Shown here: in pieces, positions 43,231-51,052 of the stretch
Numbering within the stretch: the stretch's first letter is position 1
Layout: every line of letters begins with the position of its first letter
Assembly: GCF_034314165.1 (NCBI RefSeq)
Contig: NZ_JAVIWK010000001.1
Coordinates: 1,627,001 to 1,691,000 of the forward strand
DNA: 64,000 nucleotides
Reading direction: 5' to 3'
Source: Pseudomonas sp. Bout1
GTDB taxonomy: Bacteria > Pseudomonadota > Gammaproteobacteria > Pseudomonadales > Pseudomonadaceae
Program-made: the position numbers and the translations under genes
Notes under the pieces: model-generated
Databases searched by the model: none
What the model saw: only the letters and a program-made list of their open reading frames with translations
Told to the model about the DNA's origin: nothing

Positions 43231-44379
43231 GTGGGTTTAGAGAGCAAGGCAAAGGCAGCTCAACTGAGTGTTCTGAGCAAATATGGTGTATTGGCAGACT
43301 TTACCAACGTGGAAGAGGTGGTGCTTGACCGTGCCCTGAAGGGCCGCTTGTCTGCGATCGCGTCGAAGGACCTGACCTTCGCTCACTGGTGTGACCAGCT
43401 ACTGGGGCCGGGCGAGCGGCTTCCGGTTGCGCGTTTTGATAATCCAGTTCCGGGGCAAATCCGACTGGGCAAGCTCGCGGTGGGGCAGGACCTCGCCGCC
43501 AGCCTCAAGTCTCGCGACCGGCAGTTTCAAGCTAGGCTCAAGGCGTCCGAGCAGGAAGTCATACGGTTGCAAGGCGAATTGCAGGAACTGAGGCAAACCA
43601 AACCTCCTTTGGCATTGATGGAGCCGGTTGGCGAGGACGCGCGGAGGTTGAAATACTGGTATCACGAAACAACCGGTTATCTGCATAACATCCTGTGGGA
43701 GATCAAGGAAGTTGACGGTCACATCTTCGACCATCAAGGCCAACTCAACCGGGATTACCGTCAGCAACTGGTCGAGATCATTCTGCGGGCACTGAACGGC
43801 TTGGCCGCACTCGGCTTTTTTATCAAGGCCGAGTTGTGTGACGCGTCATCCAAAGAGCCTGTTTTGCCATCGGTGATGTTGCATCACAACCCGGCAGATC
43901 CTGATGAAGCACATCTACTGGAGGGCTTTGCCTTTGTCGTCGAGGACGTACAGCCTGATGTGCTGGTGGCAGCCAGCGAGTGTCTTTTTCTGGGACGGGC
44001 TCTACCCGAAATCGACAAACGGCACCGCTTCAATTGTCACGTCAAAGTCTCCTGGCGCCACGTGCTTGAGTTGGACGAAGACGAACTGTTTCACCTGTCT
44101 TGCTTCCTGCATAAGTTGTTTGAGGCATTGGCCAGATCGAATGACGGTCGGCCGAGGGGGGCATTGCGAGAGGCGGCGATCCTTTGCCTGGTGCTTTCCA
44201 GCACCGCACCCTGCATGCCCACGCGATTACAGAAAGTGCAAGCGCTGAGCTTGCAGGATACGTTTTACCCGGGGTACAGGCCGTTCACGACCGCCTCCTC
44301 GAAGCCTGACACAGATGCATCCGCTGGAAAAATTCTCGAGCACCTGTTCCATACCTTGCATGCACTTGTCATGCGCTGA
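43231..44379 (+). CDS. Hypothetical protein with central coiled coil
   Basis: A 382-aa protein. I chose GTG at 43231 because AGGGAGAG lies just before it; an in-frame ATG at 43153 has no ribosome site. The N-terminal part (VGLESKAKAAQLSVLSKYGV) is followed by a coiled coil around residues 90-125 (RDRQFQARLKASEQEVIRLQ) and a soluble C-terminal domain with many aromatic and His residues (EDARRLKYWYHETTGYLHN, CHVKVSWRHVLELDEDELFH). No signal peptide, membrane segment or known catalytic motif. It is upstream of the GIY-YIG-like/PD-(D/E)XK pair on the same strand, 175 bases away. Function unknown. Confidence 0.65.
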   Translation: MGLESKAKAAQLSVLSKYGVLADFTNVEEVVLDRALKGRLSAIASKDLTFAHWCDQLLGPGERLPVARFDNPVPGQIRLGKLAVGQDLAASLKSRDRQFQARLKASEQEVIRLQGELQELRQTKPPLALMEPVGEDARRLKYWYHETTGYLHNILWEIKEVDGHIFDHQGQLNRDYRQQLVEIILRALNGLAALGFFIKAELCDASSKEPVLPSVMLHHNPADPDEAHLLEGFAFVVEDVQPDVLVAASECLFLGRALPEIDKRHRFNCHVKVSWRHVLELDEDELFHLSCFLHKLFEALARSNDGRPRGALREAAILCLVLSSTAPCMPTRLQKVQALSLQDTFYPGYRPFTTASSKPDTDASAGKILEHLFHTLHALVMR

Positions 44380-44501
44380 CGTAAGCTTTGATTTGCAATG
44401 GAATATGCCGGATCTGTGACCGGTAGCTACGGGACGAATAGCGGCAACGGCGCACTGAGACTGATACACCCTTACCCTCCAGCAACATGGAGGACACCAC
44501 C

Positions 44502-44567
44502 ATGAACACGCACTCTTGGGTGCCTCTTTGTGCTCAGAACTTGGGAGTGACCTTTGGAAAGACTTGA
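44502..44567 (+). CDS. Possible 21-aa leader peptide before the GIY-YIG-like gene
   Basis: ATG at 44502, 8 bases after a strong GGAGG, opens a frame of 21 codons (MNTHSWVPLCAQNLGVTFGK, then Thr) that ends at 44567, overlapping the TTG start at 44554. The strong ribosome site and overlap suggest translational coupling to the next gene, which has a weak TTG start. It could also be a chance frame. Confidence 0.35.
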   Translation: MNTHSWVPLCAQNLGVTFGKT

Positions 44568-45120
44568 AGCGGCTTTGAAGCAACTGGTAAGTGCTCATTC
44601 AAAACTGACTGAACATGCGCCAATTACTGCACTTGCCCAACGCTTGCGAGAAACCCAAAAAACGCTTGATCTCGGTGAGGATGATGAGCTTCCTGTCCTG
44701 CCTCAAAAGCCTGGGATTTATTACTTCGAAGCGAAATTTAAGTTTTCCACAGCAGCGGAACTTGGCGAATTTGGTGAGCGATGGGGAGCAATACGGGCCA
44801 AAGCGCATGACGGAAAAATCCCTCGTTATTACCCGAGTCGGGTGAAGCATCACTTAGCGGCATTGGCAGCAGGCAAACCGATTCCATTTTATTTAGGGAA
44901 GCGAGAGTCGATAGCTGATCGAATCAAAAATCACGTCGAATCGCTCTTGGAGTCCGGAACGTATGCACTTAAGCTTCGGGCAAGACCGCACTTAATTCGT
45001 GATGTGGAAATTACATATAGTTATCAGAGTTTCGAGGCGCCGCCGACATCTTACTTCGGGGTTGGGTTAATCGAGTCTGAACTACGAAAAATACTGAATC
45101 CGATTCTGGGGAAACAGTGA
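44554..45120 (+). CDS. GIY-YIG-like nuclease-fold protein
   Basis: A 188-aa protein from TTG 44554 after GGGAG. GIY-YIG elements can be seen: PGIYYFEAKF (GIY at 54-56), PFYLGKRESIADRIKNH (YLG at 113-115, Lys116, Arg118, Arg123, His127) and a C-terminal acidic/Asn part (VGLIESELRKILNPILGK). The first 45 residues are helical. The unusually long insertion between GIY and YLG means I call it GIY-YIG-like only. It overlaps the PD-(D/E)XK gene by four bases (GTGA), so two nuclease folds are made together. Confidence 0.65.
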   Translation: MERLEAALKQLVSAHSKLTEHAPITALAQRLRETQKTLDLGEDDELPVLPQKPGIYYFEAKFKFSTAAELGEFGERWGAIRAKAHDGKIPRYYPSRVKHHLAALAAGKPIPFYLGKRESIADRIKNHVESLLESGTYALKLRARPHLIRDVEITYSYQSFEAPPTSYFGVGLIESELRKILNPILGKQ

Positions 45121-46352
45121 GCATGGAGAAAGTACAACTGTTGTTGAATCAGGTCGGCAGCCTGGTGAGGGAGACGAACGCCAAACTCGCAGCAAGCGGT
45201 GAGCTGTTCAACCTCTTCTCCATCACCCGAATCGAGCGGGCCGAGGTCAACACTCACTCGGCCATGATCGCAGAACTCTTGAGCCCCGAGGGCCGTCACG
45301 GTCAAGGTGTGTACTTTCTTGAACTGTTCCTGTCGACAATGGGTTTCGAACACGAATGCAGCCTCAGCGACGCCAGGGTGCAAAAGGAGCAGATTTTCGC
45401 GGGGTACGGTCGTGTGGATGTGGTGATTCACCTGAGGGATCACCTCATCCTGATCGAAAACAAGATCGAAGCCCTCGACGGCAACCAACAACTCAAGCGT
45501 TATGACGATATTGGAAAGGCCTCAGGCAAGCAGTGGCAGTTGTGGTACCTGACAAAGAAAGGTACGGAGGCGCACGCAAGCAGTCATTGCGGCGTGAGCT
45601 ACCGTCGACTGTCGTACCAGGAACACATCCTCGACTGGCTTGAGCGGTGCGTCAGCACCTCAAGCGCGACGCCGGCACTTCAGCATGCATTGATCCAGTA
45701 CAAGAATCTGGTCCAGAAAATCACCGGGCGAGCCATGACCCATACCACACGAAATGCACTGATCGAACTTCTCATTGCCGACGACAATTTGCAGGCTGCC
45801 GAGGCCATCGCCCAGGCACTGCCCCATGCGAAGGGGACAGTATTGTTCGGCTTCTTTGATGCTGTGCGACACGCATTGTCAGAACGTTGTACGCCCGTGT
45901 CATCGCCGATTGACTTTACCGGGCATGACAGTAGCGAGGCGAATTGCCGCAAGTGGTTCTTGCCCAAGGCATTGAGGTTGAAGCACGTGGGGCAGTTTTT
46001 CGACATTGGTGTCGAGGGAATGCTGCTACGAATCGAGGTTGCCACTGATGCGCTGCATTATGGCGTGGTGCCGGTCAGTAGCGGGAAACTGGCGAGCGAT
46101 GGAGGATTGTTGGCGCAAACGCCTCAATTGCCTTTGTACCTGATGTGGCGGAATTGGAATGCGTTCAAATGGTACTCATGCCTTTACCAGGACAACGTTG
46201 CCAGAAAAATTGACTGTTTGTCTGACCCCATGGCATTGGTCACGGAGGTGCTGCGCACTGTCGAGCTGATCAAATCTGAGCTGTCTGGTCAGCCTGAGTT
46301 GCAGTGTGCAAGTGTCAGTGCGACGCAACCACAAGCAATGCCAGTCAGTTGA
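45117..46352 (+). CDS. PD-(D/E)XK nuclease superfamily protein
   Basis: A 411-aa protein starting at GTG 45117 (an ATG at 45123 is also possible). The PD-(D/E)XK core is clear: NTHSAMIAELLSP with Glu53, GYGRVDVVIHLRDHLILIEN with Asp101, ENK at 114-116 in LIENKIEALDGNQQLKRYDD, as in the PDDEXK_4 family. The remainder is an unknown helical domain ending with a Gln/Thr-rich tail. Such proteins are common in defence islands and attack DNA, but the target here is unknown. Its stop overlaps the convergent GIY-YIG gene by 8 bases. Confidence 0.82.
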   Translation: MSMEKVQLLLNQVGSLVRETNAKLAASGELFNLFSITRIERAEVNTHSAMIAELLSPEGRHGQGVYFLELFLSTMGFEHECSLSDARVQKEQIFAGYGRVDVVIHLRDHLILIENKIEALDGNQQLKRYDDIGKASGKQWQLWYLTKKGTEAHASSHCGVSYRRLSYQEHILDWLERCVSTSSATPALQHALIQYKNLVQKITGRAMTHTTRNALIELLIADDNLQAAEAIAQALPHAKGTVLFGFFDAVRHALSERCTPVSSPIDFTGHDSSEANCRKWFLPKALRLKHVGQFFDIGVEGMLLRIEVATDALHYGVVPVSSGKLASDGGLLAQTPQLPLYLMWRNWNAFKWYSCLYQDNVARKIDCLSDPMALVTEVLRTVELIKSELSGQPELQCASVSATQPQAMPVS

Positions 46353-46851
46353 CTAGCCAATTTGTCGGTTGAAAGCTGGCAATGCACCGTGCCGTTTCAT
46401 GGGCCGTCAGTAGATAGACCTCAATGAGAGATACCATCACCGGGTCAGAGACCGTAATGACTGCAATCCGTGCTTCACCGTCTTGAACGTGAGGCACTAG
46501 ATTTTTGTCGTTCGCAAACCCTGTGAACCGATGGTTGGGAAAGGTTCGCCAACCGTCTTCTCGGATGCTGGGCGGCTTAACATGGTCCCAGACCCGATGG
46601 TGCAGGTTGTTCCGGGTTGCCTTGCCGATATAGAGGATTTGCGCTTCAGGGGTACCAAAAAAATACACGCCGCTCTTGCACCCAACACCATCGCCGGTGA
46701 CCAGCATTCCCGAGTCGGTTGGGTCCGACCAGTCGCCGATGGCGGGACTGGCGTCACCAAAGGCGAGTTCTATTGGGAACCTGTCGAATATAGCAGGCAT
46801 GGCCTGGGCAAGATCATTTACCAGTTTTTGGCGCTGTTGTGCGTCTTTCAA
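46345..46851 (-). CDS. GIY-YIG nuclease-family protein
   Basis: A 168-aa protein with the GIY-YIG core: SGVYFFGTPEAQILYIGKAT (GVY at 61-63, YIG at 74-76, Lys77), Arg80, HHRVWDH and a C-terminal Glu in SLIEVYLLTAHE. The N-terminal 50 residues are extra. The annotated start is TTG; the frame is open upstream through about ten more codons (IHTFDEIVALKDA) to a stop, without ATG, so the true start is uncertain. Convergent to the PD-(D/E)XK gene. It may be an independent endonuclease or part of the nuclease cluster. Confidence 0.78.
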   Translation of the reverse strand: MKDAQQRQKLVNDLAQAMPAIFDRFPIELAFGDASPAIGDWSDPTDSGMLVTGDGVGCKSGVYFFGTPEAQILYIGKATRNNLHHRVWDHVKPPSIREDGWRTFPNHRFTGFANDKNLVPHVQDGEARIAVITVSDPVMVSLIEVYLLTAHETARCIASFQPTNWLVN

Positions 46852-46922
46852 CGCGACTATCTCGTCAAATGTATGTATTAAGTCTTAGGTTTTTTTCGTT
46901 TCATCGCTCATGAAAGTGCTGG

Positions 46923-48051
46923 CTAATAGGGGATCTTGATATCTTCGTCCAGTATATCGGTCACATTTCGTATCAGTGGATCTAGCCAATCGGCTTTGGC
47001 GCCCGCCCATTGCAAATAGCTCGTATGCTCTATGCCGTGGGTTCCCGATAGCGACGTGCGCTGAAGGGTGTCGATATAGTCGCGGATGACCTGGGCGCGG
47101 CGCCAGTTCTGTGCATCGGACTCTAGGGCGGCTAAGCGTTTTCGTTCGTCATTCTGTATGCGTTTTCGCGCGGCAGCGTTTTCGCGCAGCTGGCGACGCT
47201 TTTCATCGGCAATGGCCTGCTGCTCTGCATTCACCAGCTCCCCGACGGCGTTTGTAACGACCTGTTCGAGCAGCTTGTTCAATTGCATCTCGACCGGTTG
47301 GCCCGGTGAGTCGGTAACTTTGCCTGCATACCCTTCATTTATTAGCAGGTAGAGTTTCCCTGTCGGTTGATATGCCCAATTAGGCCAGTAGCTCCAGCGC
47401 CCGCGAGCCTTGTCCTCCAGTTGTTTTGGCGTTGGCACATATGGGCTGCGCTTGCAGGGTTCGAACACGCGCAGATGATAACCTCGGCCCATGATGAGGA
47501 TGTCGACCTGCTTCTTGCTCTGCTCGATACGATAGCCACGTGTTTCCAGTGCTTTTAGGAGGGTATCCACGAGCCTTAGCGCGCGATCCTGCAAGGAGGG
47601 TGAAACACAAATATTTAACGCAGGCGCGCGCGCTGGGCTGGCCGCGTGAATCAATGACGGGTTTCTTCAATGCAACGCGGGCAGCGTTGGTCATCGGGTG
47701 CCAACGCTTCACTTGATCAGGGACGATAATCTGGTTGCCAGGTGCTCGCTCAAAGGCCAGCAGCGGTACCAGCCGCTCATCCATTGGCTTGGGCTCAGCC
47801 TCGGTGTGCGGGGCCGGCGTGCGAAATAGGTTCATCGGGTGGCCAACGTATTCGCGGAGTTTGGGGCGCGGCGGCACCGACTTGCCAGCCTTCAGTCGTG
47901 TCCAGTAGCCCCGAGGCGGGGTTGGGATCTGTAGTCGTCCACAGAGTTTCTTAAGGCCTACGTCAGAGAGCTGGTAGCGCGGTGCGACTATCGTCACCGC
48001 TTCTGTCCAAACCTCATCCAGCAGTTTGGCCCGGTCGTACTGTTCCTGCAT
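46923..48051 (-). pseudogene. Frameshifted hypothetical gene (about 375 codons)
   Basis: The frame from ATG 48051 (AAGGA upstream; MQEQYDRAKLLDEVWTEAVT, LKKLCGRLQIPTPPRGYWTR, RAPGNQIIVPDQVKRWHPMT) is good until the alternating GC run near 47625-47632. After that a second frame continues to 46923 with ALRLVDTLLKALETRGYRIE, LLINEGYAGKVTDSPGQPVE and a basic coiled coil (ADEKRRQLRENAAARKRIQN). Joining them yields one protein of a type seen as a stand-alone hypothetical with an HTH-like N-terminus. The shift is either a real mutation or a sequencing error in the GC repeat. It follows the primase-helicase gene on the same strand. Confidence 0.75.
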
Positions 48052-48174
48052 TGCGAAGGTCCTTTCAGCGAGTCGAATCTCAGTTCGAAACCGATATCAG
48101 GGTAGCGGATGTCGGTTCGTTCAGATGGCTCTTCAATCGGGCTGATGCCAGTTCTTTCCTTTCACGCGACAGGC

Positions 48175-50547
48175 CTACAGCAGTGAAAGTGTGGTGGATG
48201 AATCGACCAGTCGATAGCCCATGGCTTTGTAACCGGCCTTGCGCTTCTCCCACATCCTCAACACTGCGACGTTACCCTCGTCTACGAAATCAATCACCTG
48301 TACGTCGGATTTGGCGGTGTGTAGGCGATGCAGGCGTCCGGCGTACTGCTGGAGGATGCCGCGCCAGGAAATGGGCATGGCCAGCACCAAGGTATCCAGT
48401 GCAGGGTGATCGAACCCTTCGCCAATTAGCGTACCGGTGGCCACGAGCACCCGAGGCGCATCTTCGGGCAGAGACTCCAATGTACTGATCAGCGACGCCC
48501 GCCGTTTCTTCGGCATGCGGCCATGGAGCGTGAACAGATTCGCGACATGCTCCTTGAGCGCAACATCTAGCGTCTCAACATGCTCAGTGCGTTGGCTAAG
48601 CACCAGGACTTTTCGGCCTTGGCGGTAAGCTTGCACCACAGCAGAAACGATGGTGGCCGTGCGCTGTGAGTCATCTGCCAATCGCCTGAATACTTCCTGG
48701 ATACCCGAGCCCTCAGGGACGATGAGGGGGGCGGACAGTATGCGAGGGCTCACGGACAAATCATGAGGGGCGCTGGCTGGGCGCGCGGCGGTATGGCGGA
48801 TAGGTCCGCACTGCATGAAAATGATGGGCTGCTGCCCATCGCGGCGGATCGGGGTCGCCGTCAGCCCGAGCACGTAACGCGCGGGCGAACTGCGCAACAG
48901 CGCTTCGAAAGACACCGCCGACAGGTGATGGCATTCGTCGATGATGATCTGGCCGTAATTTTTCACAAGGTCACTGATCTCGCCTTTGCGCGACAGCGAT
49001 TGCATGACGGCTATATCGATCTGGCCGGTGAGCTTGGGCTTGCCGCCGCCCAAGGTGCCGACGACTTCTTTGCCGACGCCGAGGAACGCCTGCAAGCGTT
49101 CTTGCCACTGCCGGAGTAGCTCGGTCCTGTGCACCAGTACCAAGGTATTCACACGCCGCCTGGTAATGAGCGCTGCGGCACTCACGGTTTTACCGAAGGC
49201 CGTTGGCGCGCAGAGGATACCGGTGTCATGTGCTTGCATGGCGCTAACAGCTGTTTCTTGGTCAGGACGCAGAGTGCCGAGGAAACTGACACCCAACGGA
49301 TGGCCCGCGAAACGCTCGTCTTCCACCAGTGGCGTGATCTGGTACTCCGCCAGCAGCACCTGCACGGCGTCCCAGCAGCCGCGGGGCAAGGCGATATGTT
49401 GGGGGAAATTCTGCGCGCAGCCAATGACTCTGGGTTTGTTCCACACTGACAGGCGCAGGGCCTGCGCTTTGTAAAACTCGGGATTCTGAAATGCCGCGAG
49501 GCGGATCAACTGGTTGACCAAGGGTTGAGGCAGCTGGGCCTTTTCAAAGTAGATCAGGTTCGCCAGGGTGATGCTCAGGGTGGCAGGCATCGGGCCGTTG
49601 GGCTTCTGTGGTCGAGGCGAGGGGACTTTCCATGGCTGGGCACCTTCGTCTTCATCGGCGTAGGCAATGGCGACGGGGTCGCGGTTGCCCGTGGCCTGAG
49701 TAATGACGGGGTGGAGGCGCTCGGGGCTCATGCGTTGGAGGGTGGCGAGGAACGCCCACTGATCGGCATAGGGCACCAGGGCGTCATCGACAAAGACGCT
49801 GTGATGCTGCGCCCTGGAGCGTTTTTGCAGCGGTAACGCGATCAAGTTGCCAAAACCGCCTTTGGGCAGGGTGTCCTGGTTGGGAAACAACCTGTCGTAG
49901 GAACTGAGCGATAATTGCCGCGTGCGTTCACAGGCATGACTGATGATGGCGGCTCCGAGACGGCGTGCATCGCTGGCCAGTACCTTGTCCTCGAAGAAGA
50001 TCCAGGCATGCGCGCCGTTGCCCGAGCGTGAGACTTCCAAGGCGACGGGCACACCGAGGGCCTGGCAGGACTCCACGAATGCGCGGGCGTCATCGCGCCA
50101 TTCGGCCTCGTCGAAATCGGCGGCCAGAAAGTAGCAAGTATCGTCCTTGAGCAACGGATATACGCCGACCACGACCGCGCCTGCCAGATGGCGAAAGATG
50201 ACGTCGTCGGTCACTTCCAGCAGTTGGCGTTGGTGGCAGTCGCCACATTTGATCCGTGGTTTCTCGCAGATCCCCGGACGCCACTCGTTCGCGCAGGCCG
50301 GTGCATAGCCGGACTTCCCGCTTTTGCCTTCCCAGCGCAGCGGGTAGATGTCGGTACGGCCTCTGAACAAGCTACGAAAGAGGGCGAGCTTGCTGCGGGT
50401 GTCCAGGGCGGACGACGGATCAACGGGCGCCAGGGGGATCAGCACAGGTTCGACAGGCGGTTGCCAATCGATGCCGTGCGCGTCGAGCAAGGCAATTAAG
50501 CGCGCGTTCTCCGCCTGGAGTGTCGCCAACAACTTGGTGTCGGTCAC
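48175..50547 (-). CDS. TOTE-type archaeo-eukaryotic primase fused to SF2 helicase
   Basis: A 790-aa protein with a GTG start. After a short coiled coil, residues about 55-300 are the TOTE conflict-system primase domain: FRGRTDIYPLRWEGKSGKSG, a Cys4 knuckle (C86, C94, C101, C104), metal residues in LAADFDEAEW, EVSRSGNGAHAWIFFEDKVL and FPNQDTLPKGGFGNLIALPL. From about residue 440 a superfamily-2 helicase follows: CAPTAFGKTVSAAALI (motif I), DECHHLSA (motif II), LGLTATPIRRDG (III), and QYAGRLHRLHTAKSDVQVID (VI). Family knowledge links this fusion to NTP-dependent conflict (anti-element) systems. It could copy or unwind invading DNA. It may be co-transcribed with the downstream frameshifted gene. 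Confidence 0.88.
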   Translation of the reverse strand: MTDTKLLATLQAENARLIALLDAHGIDWQPPVEPVLIPLAPVDPSSALDTRSKLALFRSLFRGRTDIYPLRWEGKSGKSGYAPACANEWRPGICEKPRIKCGDCHQRQLLEVTDDVIFRHLAGAVVVGVYPLLKDDTCYFLAADFDEAEWRDDARAFVESCQALGVPVALEVSRSGNGAHAWIFFEDKVLASDARRLGAAIISHACERTRQLSLSSYDRLFPNQDTLPKGGFGNLIALPLQKRSRAQHHSVFVDDALVPYADQWAFLATLQRMSPERLHPVITQATGNRDPVAIAYADEDEGAQPWKVPSPRPQKPNGPMPATLSITLANLIYFEKAQLPQPLVNQLIRLAAFQNPEFYKAQALRLSVWNKPRVIGCAQNFPQHIALPRGCWDAVQVLLAEYQITPLVEDERFAGHPLGVSFLGTLRPDQETAVSAMQAHDTGILCAPTAFGKTVSAAALITRRRVNTLVLVHRTELLRQWQERLQAFLGVGKEVVGTLGGGKPKLTGQIDIAVMQSLSRKGEISDLVKNYGQIIIDECHHLSAVSFEALLRSSPARYVLGLTATPIRRDGQQPIIFMQCGPIRHTAARPASAPHDLSVSPRILSAPLIVPEGSGIQEVFRRLADDSQRTATIVSAVVQAYRQGRKVLVLSQRTEHVETLDVALKEHVANLFTLHGRMPKKRRASLISTLESLPEDAPRVLVATGTLIGEGFDHPALDTLVLAMPISWRGILQQYAGRLHRLHTAKSDVQVIDFVDEGNVAVLRMWEKRKAGYKAMGYRLVDSSTTLSLL

Positions 50548-51052
50548 CGCATCGAGCCTCGGTGTTGGGGAATGGCCTGTGGGGTTAGGCTATCAGTCGG
50601 CGGGGGGCGGGATCAAACCGCAGGGCCGGTGGCCGCGCCACGCCGCGAGTCGTCCGGCGTTTAACCGATACCGTGTTATGCGCACAACGGTTCGACTGCC
50701 CACCACCCAGCCCTGGCTGAATTGCATTGACCGTCAAGCGGCGTGTTTCACAGTCATTGCCGATTGACGTTCGCCCTCTGGGAAATCGTATTGGTCGCGG
50801 CTGGGCTGGCGCATCTAGCGAACACCCAAACCCAATCCGTAATAAAAATTTACCGCTGAGTGCGATGGCGGCATAGTGGCATCATGGTTCGCCCGCCACG
50901 TCGGGGTTGCTCAACCGGGCCGATTTTACTGCCTACAACGATCATTCAGTCGTTGGCGGCTCCAGCAGGTTTAAGGTTACTGATGGCGTTGAGTGGGCAC
51001 GTGATCTCTCACGTTCTCTGCACGCCCCCCATTCAAGGAGCGATACACCGCA
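50548..51052. other. 505-base divergent intergenic region
   Basis: This gap separates the leftward primase-helicase gene from the rightward DUF262 gene and must carry both promoters. I see no tRNA, repeat, terminator or small gene with a ribosome site that I would defend. AAGGAGCGATACACCGCA just before 51053 is the likely ribosome site of the DUF262 gene. Confidence 0.5.

Noticed and set aside
50548..51052. Small gene or RNA in the 505-base divergent gap
   Set aside because: Short frames there lack ribosome sites and no hairpin plus U-run stands out.
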